From assembly GCA_028700875.1 (NCBI GenBank), contig JAQVRW010000071.1, positions 1 through 10,822 on the forward strand: DNA of 10,822 nt, written 5' to 3'. Positions 6,436 to 10,822 of this stretch are shown piece after piece. The notes under the pieces were generated by a model. It was given only the letters and a program-made list of their open reading frames with translations, had not been told where the DNA came from and did not search any database. Numbering within the stretch: position 1 is the stretch's first letter; the number at the start of each line of letters is the position of its first letter. Source of the DNA: Candidatus Zixiibacteriota bacterium (GTDB lineage: Bacteria; Zixibacteria; MSB-5A5; GN15; JAAZOE01). Made by a program: the position numbers and the translations under genes.

Positions 6436-8688
6436 ATGCTAATGGAGAAGACAACCAACCCGGACTTCCGGCTTGAGCTGCTGCGTCAGTTGACGCTGGC
6501 GGTGACGCGGAAAGATGTTCCCGGCGGTCTTCGTCTGGTGGAATCTGCCAGAAAAATGATGACCGACTCGAACGACTCCGTGGCCGGACAGTTTCGGCGT
6601 CTGGAAGCACACCTGTGGTACTTTTCCGGCGATTACCAGAAATCCCTCGGTCTGTCCCGAATGGCGGCCTCGCTTTTGGCCCCCTTCGGCGAAACCGTCG
6701 AGCTCGCCTATGCCTATTATGTGGCCGGTTTGTCTCTGGTGAGTATGGGTAATTACCGGGAAGCGGAAACCGCTTTCCTGGACGCCGTATCTCTCTTTCG
6801 GCGTTGTGATGAACCCGCGGGCCGCGTCGACGCCATCAACCAATTGGCGCGCATCTGTTCCATCCGCGGGGAATTTCGCAATGCTCTCAAGTATTTGTTG
6901 GACGCGGTCAAGGCGGCCGGTCAGTTGAGTGACCGGGAGAAGCTGGCCTACATTTGGGGCAACATCGGCCGCATCCACACGTTTTTGGGTAATTTCAAGA
7001 AGGCGACCGAATCACTCGCCATGAATATCGAGCTCTCCGGCGAACTCGGCGATGACGTGGAAAAAGCCAAGGCCCTGTTATCGCTGGGATACGTGGAAAT
7101 GCTGTCCGAGGATTATGAAGCCGCTGACCGCCATTTCGACGAGGCCTATCCCCTGCTGATGGTCAACGACCAGAAACGGTTGATGGTCATGTATCAGACC
7201 TACCGTGGGGAATTGCAAACGCGGCGCGGCGATTACTACGCCGCCCGTCGTTTACTGAACCAGGCTGTCGATGGCGCCCGCGTGCTGGGATCGGAGTCGT
7301 CCCTGATGGTGGCGCCGTTGCGGCATCTGGCGGCCCTGGAACTGGCCTGCGGCAAGTTGACCGCGGCCGGCCAACTGGCTCATCAGGCTCTGGCCCTGGC
7401 CGAGAGGATCGATGAACGGGTCGAGAAGGGCACCATTCTGCGGATCCTGGCGCAGATTGCCGTCGCCGAGAAGAACGACGAGAAAAAGGCGGCGATGCTT
7501 TTGGCCCGGGCGCTGGAAGCATTCGAAGAGGTCGATGCCCGTTTCGAGCGCGCCGAAACGCTGGTGCTGTCGGTTTCCCTGATGACGGAAACGCCCCGAC
7601 GGCGTCTGGCGACTTTGTTCCGCGCCGCCGAATTGTACCAGCGGCTGGAAATCACGTCCAAGTACGAGAAGACACAGGCGTTGATCAACCAGTCGGAATC
7701 GCTGGCGGCCCCGGCCAACCCGCATGGTCCGTCGTTGTCGGCCAAGGATGATCAGACGACCATTGTCACCTGCAATCGCCAGATGATGAAGGTTATGCAG
7801 GGGATCACTCAGGCGGCCCAGTCCGACCTGCCCGTTTTGCTGATCGGCGATACCGGCACCGGCAAGGATCTGCTGGCCCGTTATTACCACAAGCAAAGCC
7901 GCCGCGAAGGTGAATTCGTGGCCGTCAACTGTGCGGCTTTCCCCGATTCCCTCCTGGAATCGGAGCTGTTCGGGTACCGCAAAGGGGCTTTCACCGGCGC
8001 CGGATGCGACAAGGAAGGATTGATCCAACGCGCCCAGGGAGGAACCTTCTTCCTGGATGAAATCGGCGAGATGCCGTTGACCTCGCAGGCCAAGCTCCTG
8101 ACGGTTATCGAGACCTGTCGGACCCGCCGCCTCGGCGATACCAACGAAGAGACGCTCGATATCCGCTTCGTGGCCGCCACCAACTGCGACCTGACCGATA
8201 TGGTGGCCCGAGGCAGTTTCCGACGCGATCTCTATTTCCGGCTCACCGGCATCATCTTTACCATTCCGCCGCTGGCCGAACGGCCGGAGGACATCCCCGT
8301 ACTGTTGGCCCATTTCCTCCGTCGCGAGGGGGCCATGGACGAAAACGAATCGGTCGATCCGTCCCTGATCATGGAGTTTTCCTCGCGGGCCTGGCCGGGC
8401 AACGTGCGCCAGCTGGAATCGGAAGTGAAAAAGCTGGTGTTGTTCAGCGCGATCGCCAAGGAGGATTCTTTGAGCGATCTGGCCGGCGTGTTGGTGCAGG
8501 ATGAACGTGACAGCGGCACGACATCGCTTTTCGACCAGGTGGAACAGTTCGAAAAGGCGCTGATATTGCAGGCGTTGCGGATGGCCGAGTGGAACAAATC
8601 CAAAGCGGCCCGCGCATTGGCGATTCACGAATCGACCCTGCGAGCCAAGATGAAGCGGTACGATTTGGATTGCGCGACTCCCTCGTAA
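6436..8688 (+). CDS. Sigma-54 dependent transcriptional activator with N-terminal TPR-like sensor domain
   Basis: Bacterial enhancer-binding proteins hydrolyse ATP to remodel sigma-54 RNA polymerase. This 750-residue protein has the complete AAA+ core: Walker A GDTGTGKD (471-478), GAFTGA sigma-54 loop (517-522), Walker B GGTFFLDE (535-542), the FRRDLYFRL segment (595-603) and WPGNVRQLE (653-661). A Fis-type HTH follows at the C-terminus (about 708-745, NKSKAARALAIHESTLRAK). Instead of a receiver, PAS or GAF domain, residues 1 to about 420 are helical repeats resembling TPRs, clearest at about 92-120, 170-205 and 210-240; such domains bind proteins or peptides. The ATG at 6436 follows GAGGAA by nine bases; ATG at 6442 is an alternative. 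It lies two bases after the exported-protein gene and shares its housekeeping-type promoter. No sigma-54 promoter was found in the window, so its targets are unknown. Confidence 0.93.
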   Translation: MLMEKTTNPDFRLELLRQLTLAVTRKDVPGGLRLVESARKMMTDSNDSVAGQFRRLEAHLWYFSGDYQKSLGLSRMAASLLAPFGETVELAYAYYVAGLSLVSMGNYREAETAFLDAVSLFRRCDEPAGRVDAINQLARICSIRGEFRNALKYLLDAVKAAGQLSDREKLAYIWGNIGRIHTFLGNFKKATESLAMNIELSGELGDDVEKAKALLSLGYVEMLSEDYEAADRHFDEAYPLLMVNDQKRLMVMYQTYRGELQTRRGDYYAARRLLNQAVDGARVLGSESSLMVAPLRHLAALELACGKLTAAGQLAHQALALAERIDERVEKGTILRILAQIAVAEKNDEKKAAMLLARALEAFEEVDARFERAETLVLSVSLMTETPRRRLATLFRAAELYQRLEITSKYEKTQALINQSESLAAPANPHGPSLSAKDDQTTIVTCNRQMMKVMQGITQAAQSDLPVLLIGDTGTGKDLLARYYHKQSRREGEFVAVNCAAFPDSLLESELFGYRKGAFTGAGCDKEGLIQRAQGGTFFLDEIGEMPLTSQAKLLTVIETCRTRRLGDTNEETLDIRFVAATNCDLTDMVARGSFRRDLYFRLTGIIFTIPPLAERPEDIPVLLAHFLRREGAMDENESVDPSLIMEFSSRAWPGNVRQLESEVKKLVLFSAIAKEDSLSDLAGVLVQDERDSGTTSLFDQVEQFEKALILQALRMAEWNKSKAARALAIHESTLRAKMKRYDLDCATPS

Positions 8689-8699
8689 GACCATACGAG
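8682..8699 (+). repeat. Short hairpin over the stop codon of the activator gene
   Basis: CTCGTA (8682-8687) and TACGAG (8694-8699) form a 6-bp stem with a 6-base loop spanning the TAA. No T-run follows; the real terminator is 25 bases further on. Confidence 0.3.
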
Positions 8700-8723
8700 A
8701 GGCGCACAATTTCCGTGCTGTTT

Positions 8724-8758
8724 GATAAGCGCATGCGTTGCATGCGCTTATCTTTTTT
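8724..8758 (+). terminator. Strong intrinsic terminator of the activator operon
   Basis: GATAAGCGCATGC (8724-8736) and GCATGCGCTTATC (8740-8752) form a perfect 13-bp stem with a 3-base loop, followed at once by six T residues (8753-8758). On the other strand no T-run follows, so it acts on plus-strand transcripts. Confidence 0.92.
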
Positions 8759-8794
8759 GGGGTGGGCGGCGGCCGCAAATTCATACGAACGATT

Positions 8795-8904
8795 GCCAGC
8801 GGTCACACGCTGGCCGCCATACGCACATACGTCGTAACCCATTGATAATATGTTTCTTACAGCACATGACGAATATGTGCCAGGCAACAAGGCACACTTG
8901 TTGC
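8795..8904. repeat. Three consecutive hairpins in a gene-free stretch
   Basis: GCCAGCG/CGCTGGC (8795-8801, 8808-8814) has a 6-base loop; GCACAT/ATGTGC (8862-8867, 8875-8880) a 7-base loop; GCAACAAG/CTTGTTGC (8884-8891, 8897-8904) a 5-base loop. All stems are perfect. Alternative pairings exist (GGCGGCC at 8768-8774 with GGCCGCC at 8812-8818; GTGCC with GGCAC near 8877-8895). They could belong to a structured RNA ending at the 9012 terminator or be protein sites. Confidence 0.4.
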
Positions 8905-8968
8905 TATAGATTAATCTGTCATTTTTGGTGCCTTATTGTTGCGCTGCTTTAGTAGTCCTTTTTTCTCG

Positions 8969-9012
8969 GCAAGACCGCCCGTGCGCGAGGGGTGCACGGG
9001 CGGTTTGCTTTT
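8969..9012 (+). terminator. Second intrinsic terminator, before the DUF6125-like gene
   Basis: ACCGCCCGTGC (8974-8984) pairs with GCACGGGCGGT (8994-9004) in an 11-bp stem with a 9-base loop; outer GCAA/TTGC pairs extend it past one bulged G. TTTT (9009-9012) follows. It stands more than 200 bases after the operon terminator with no gene between, so it must end a separate transcript or act as a backup barrier. Confidence 0.72.
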
Positions 9013-9048
9013 CGGATGTCGGGCAGTCGCCATAACCGCAAAAATCAT

Positions 9049-9084
9049 TTGCTCTTGCCGGCCGCCGCAAATATATATCGACAT
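9049..9084 (+). promoter_or_regulatory. Possible promoter giving a leaderless mRNA for the DUF6125-like gene
   Basis: TTGCTC (9049-9054) and TATATA (9072-9077) are separated by 17 bases, and the predicted start of transcription falls on or beside the ATG at 9085. No Shine-Dalgarno precedes that ATG, which would agree with leaderless translation. The -35 box matches only half of the consensus, so the call is tentative. Confidence 0.35.
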
Positions 9085-9618
9085 ATGGATAATTATCGTA
9101 TCACACGACGCCAACAGCTGTCGGAGTTTTCCAAAGAACAACTGATCGACATGCTTGAGGATGCCGCCAAGAATTGGCTGGCGCATGATGGACTCTGGTT
9201 TTTGGCCTGCGAGGGCCGTCTGGGGATGCAGGAGGCGATCGAGCTGGATCGTCAGGCTTGGGAACGATTCACCGTGATCGAAGCCAAGCGGATCATGGCC
9301 CGGCATGGGATTCCGCCCGGAAGCGGCCTGGAAGGTTTGAAAAAAGCGCTGGCCTATCGTCTATATTCTCATCTTAACATCCAGGAGATTGTCGACGAGA
9401 CCGACTACAGTTTCATCTTTCGGATGAACGATTGCCGTGTTCAATCGGCGCGCGCGCGAAACGGACGGCCCGATTTTCCCTGCAAGATTGTCGGGCTGGT
9501 GGAATACGCCAAATTCGCCGAGACGATCGATCCCCGGATACAGGCAGAATGCATTTGCTGCCCGCCCGATGCGCATCCCGGGGAATATTATTGTTCCTGG
9601 AAATTCAGTCTTCGATAA
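9085..9618 (+). CDS. DUF6125-like conserved protein with cysteine-rich C-terminal half
   Basis: The 177 residues resemble, from memory, the DUF6125 family (related to L-2-amino-thiazoline-4-carboxylate hydrolase-like proteins); the function is not established. Recognisable segments are EDAAKNWLAHDGLWF (25-39), AIELDRQAWERFTVIEAKRIM, and FRMNDCRVQSAR (about 112-123). The C-terminal half carries six cysteines: Cys117, Cys133, the C-x-C-C group 156/158/159, and Cys170, plus Cys42 earlier, suggesting a metal or Fe-S site or a thiol active centre. There is no signal peptide or membrane segment. The ATG at 9085 is chosen because the family-like sequence begins soon after it and the upstream open frame runs back into a terminator hairpin; no ribosome binding site precedes it. 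It stands alone, with terminator-like structures on both sides. Confidence 0.82.
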   Translation: MDNYRITRRQQLSEFSKEQLIDMLEDAAKNWLAHDGLWFLACEGRLGMQEAIELDRQAWERFTVIEAKRIMARHGIPPGSGLEGLKKALAYRLYSHLNIQEIVDETDYSFIFRMNDCRVQSARARNGRPDFPCKIVGLVEYAKFAETIDPRIQAECICCPPDAHPGEYYCSWKFSLR

Positions 9619-9621
9619 AAT

Positions 9622-9652
9622 GCAAACGGCCGGTTTGGGGCCGGCCGTCTGC
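9622..9652 (+). terminator. GC-rich hairpin after the DUF6125-like gene
   Basis: ACGGCCGG (9626-9633) pairs with CCGGCCGT (9641-9648) around a 7-base loop, and GCA/TGC pairs extend it past one mismatch. It starts three bases after the stop codon. The following bases (TCTTGC) are poor in T, so it is an imperfect terminator or a 3' stabilising hairpin. Confidence 0.5.
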
Positions 9653-9820
9653 TCTTGCAGGGGCAATTAAGGCAAGGAGGTTACTCTCCATCGGGCTTTT
9701 CGGGGGAATCACCCGATGAAGCTTGAAAACAGTGTGCTCACGATGTCAGTCCTGATGTCGCTACACAACTGCTTTCACTATCTTATAACGATTCACTTTC
9801 CCAGAAGTTCCCGCACGCAT

Positions 9821-9864
9821 AAAAAGTTTTCAGGTATTGAAGGCAGGAAAACTCGTCTTTTTTT
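9821..9864. terminator. Weak bidirectional terminator candidate
   Basis: GTTTTC (9826-9831) and GAAAAC (9847-9852) can pair around a 15-base loop. Seven T residues follow on the plus strand (9858-9864), and five A residues precede it at 9821-9825, so minus-strand RNA would also end in T residues. The stem is AT-rich and the loop is long, so the evidence is weak. Confidence 0.22.
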
Positions 9865-9868
9865 CTGG

Positions 9869-9896
9869 TTGTCCCGACGGCGAAAATGGGTATATT
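9869..9896 (+). promoter_or_regulatory. Promoter of the M24 peptidase gene
   Basis: TTGTCC (9869-9874) and TATATT (9891-9896) are 16 bases apart, with GGG directly before the -10. The predicted start is near 9903, leaving a leader of about 84 bases before the peptidase gene. The -10 context matches the two strong promoters at 5577 and 5943. Confidence 0.6.
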
Positions 9897-9986
9897 ACTA
9901 TTCGGTGCGCGGGTTATCAGCCGCGAGAATAGACAATTGATGGCCGGGGCAACGGCTGGGCAATTTACGACGAGATGTGAGGGAAT

Positions 9987-10822
9987 ATGGATCAGATGGG
10001 AATCGAACGGATTCAGGCCGAATTGGTGCGGTTGGGCCTGGATGGCTGGCTGATTTATGATTTTCATGGTCACAACGATATCGCGGTGCGCTTCCTGGGG
10101 TTGAAGGGGATCATCACCCGCCGCTCTTTCTACTTCATTCCGAAAACCGGGACTCCCACCACGTTCGCCCATGCCATCGAACATGGTCCCACCGCGGCGC
10201 TTCCGGGGCACAAGTTTTACTATTCATCCTATCGTCTTCTCGAGGAAGCCTTGCGGAAGGCGCTGGCCGGGGTCAAACGGGTGGCGATGGAGTATTCTTT
10301 GATGGGCCGCCTGCCTTATATCGCCAAGGTGGATGCCGGGACGGTGGAACTGGTGAGATCGTTCGGGATCGAGGTCGTCACCTCAGCCGATCTGGTGTCG
10401 CGGTTCGATGCCTGTTTGTCGGCGGGACAAATCGCCCTGCATCGCCAGGCCGCCGCTTATCTGAACCGCATCAAGGACGAGGCGTTCGCTCTCATCGCCC
10501 GCAAGTTGTCCGAGGGCGGCCGGATCACCGAATATGAGGTGGCGCGCTTCATGATAGAGCGGTTCCAGATGTTCGGCATGGTGACTGAGGATTCCCCCAT
10601 CTGCGCGGCCGGCCCCAACGGCGGCAACCCCCATTATGAACCGACGGCGGAATTGCATCGGGAGATCCACCGAAACGACCTGATCGTGCTGGATCTCTGG
10701 GCCAGGCATGACCGGCCGGAAGGAATATACGCCGACATCACCTGGATGGCCTATGCCGGGGAAACGATTCCCGATCAATACGCCGATCAGTTCGCGCTGA
10801 TCTGCGCGGCGCGTGATGCGGC
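9987..10822 (+). CDS. M24 family metallopeptidase (Xaa-Pro peptidase type), 3' end missing
   Basis: The frame stays open to the end of the window (278 complete codons). An N-terminal creatinase/prolidase-like domain (about 1-150: GLDGWLIYDFHGHND, RSFYFIPKTG) is followed by the start of the pita-bread catalytic domain: ICAAGPNGGNPHYEP with the conserved His216, and the segment around LIVLDLWA (Asp236) and YADITW (Asp250), which hold the first two metal-binding Asp residues. Their spacing of 14 is longer than the 11 of E. coli aminopeptidase P, as I recall from some M24 subfamilies. The remaining His and Glu ligands lie beyond the window. Such enzymes cut X-Pro bonds in peptides in the cytosol. 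A stop at 9978 excludes an earlier start. GAGGG sits only three bases before ATG 9987 and twelve before ATG 9996, so either may be used. Confidence 0.9.
   Translation, partial: MDQMGIERIQAELVRLGLDGWLIYDFHGHNDIAVRFLGLKGIITRRSFYFIPKTGTPTTFAHAIEHGPTAALPGHKFYYSSYRLLEEALRKALAGVKRVAMEYSLMGRLPYIAKVDAGTVELVRSFGIEVVTSADLVSRFDACLSAGQIALHRQAAAYLNRIKDEAFALIARKLSEGGRITEYEVARFMIERFQMFGMVTEDSPICAAGPNGGNPHYEPTAELHREIHRNDLIVLDLWARHDRPEGIYADITWMAYAGETIPDQYADQFALICAARDA

Larger units (their letters stand above)
8689..9084 (+). other. Intergenic region rich in hairpins
   Basis: No credible gene lies in these 396 bases; the short open frames have no protein-like composition. After the operon terminator (to 8758) come three simple hairpins (8795-8814, 8862-8880, 8884-8904), a 10-base palindrome AGATTAATCT (8908-8917) and a second strong terminator (8969-9012). 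The hexamer CATACG occurs four times (8692, 8782, 8818, 8826). No clear promoter was found for a transcript ending at 9012. Positions 9013-9084 hold a weak promoter candidate for the next gene. Confidence 0.55.
9619..9986 (+). other. Intergenic region with terminator, hairpins and a promoter
   Basis: No gene is supported in these 368 bases. They hold a GC-rich hairpin after the DUF6125-like gene (9622-9652), an isolated AAGGAGG (9674-9680) with no start codon at a suitable distance, an inverted repeat CATCGGG/CCCGATG (9689-9695, 9712-9718), a weak bidirectional hairpin (9821-9864), a promoter (9869-9896) and a leader of about 80 bases. An open frame 9716-9940 covers the promoter and is not protein-like. 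Confidence 0.5.

Noticed and set aside
7252..8784. A 510-codon open frame on the minus strand opposite the activator gene
   Set aside because: It is a mirror of a GC-rich coding gene; the plus strand encodes complete AAA+ and HTH motifs, and the minus product is low-complexity with no recognisable domain.
8927..8942. A sigma-54 like promoter (TGGTGC ... TTGC) before the DUF6125-like gene
   Set aside because: The GG and GC elements are 12 bases apart instead of the strict 10, and a strong terminator lies between it and the gene.
9716..9940. A 74-codon open frame between the DUF6125-like and peptidase genes
   Set aside because: It covers a good promoter, lacks a ribosome binding site at a proper distance (the AAGGAGG is 35 bases away) and its product is not protein-like.
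10383..10778. A 131-codon minus-strand open frame at the right end
   Set aside because: The plus strand encodes a clear M24 peptidase across the same bases, open to the end of the window.
1..10822. CRISPR array, insertion sequence or phage genes
   Set aside because: No regularly spaced repeats, transposase, integrase or phage structural genes were seen on either strand.

Overview
The window is about 10.8 kb of moderately GC-rich bacterial chromosome. It carries ordinary housekeeping genes (purA, an engB/ysxC-type GTPase, lon, two lysine tRNAs, an M24 peptidase), so it is not a phage or plasmid. Neither tRNA encodes its CCA end. A signal peptide and a sigma-54 type activator fit a Gram-negative-like lineage, and a DUF6125-like protein is also present. 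The exact phylum cannot be fixed from the sequence; an uncultured FCB-type or delta-type lineage is only a guess.

Layout. Positions 1-927 (+) hold the 3' part of an XRE/HigA-like plus ImmA/IrrE zinc-peptidase protein, which looks more AT-rich than its neighbours. Convergent to it on the minus strand are lon (5393-2976), a weak terminator hairpin, then engB (2897-2304) and purA (2328-1027), which overlap by 25 bases. From about 5555 the plus strand takes over: a strong promoter drives tRNA-Lys(UUU) and tRNA-Lys(CUU). A second strong promoter (5920-5948) drives a two-gene operon made of a small exported protein of unknown family (6065-6433) and a 750-residue regulator with N-terminal TPR-like repeats, a complete sigma-54 activator AAA+ domain and a Fis-type HTH (6436-8688). 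A strong terminator closes the operon at 8758. A 210-base stretch of hairpins without a gene and a second terminator (ending at 9012) follow. Then come a DUF6125-like protein with a cysteine-rich C-terminal half (9085-9618) and, after a 368-base gap with its own promoter, an M24 metallopeptidase cut by the window end.

The most interesting part is the exported-protein/TPR-activator pair. The gene order resembles Gram-positive peptide/TPR-regulator modules (RRNPP type), but with a sigma-54 activator output. Its leader is unusually rich in control-like structure: an inverted repeat on the -35 box, a stem-loop near the 5' end of the predicted transcript, and a Shine-Dalgarno displayed in a 7-base hairpin loop with an AAGGA core, as in CsrA targets. 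Three promoters in the window also share a GGG just before a TATATT -10 box. All functional links are inference from sequence.
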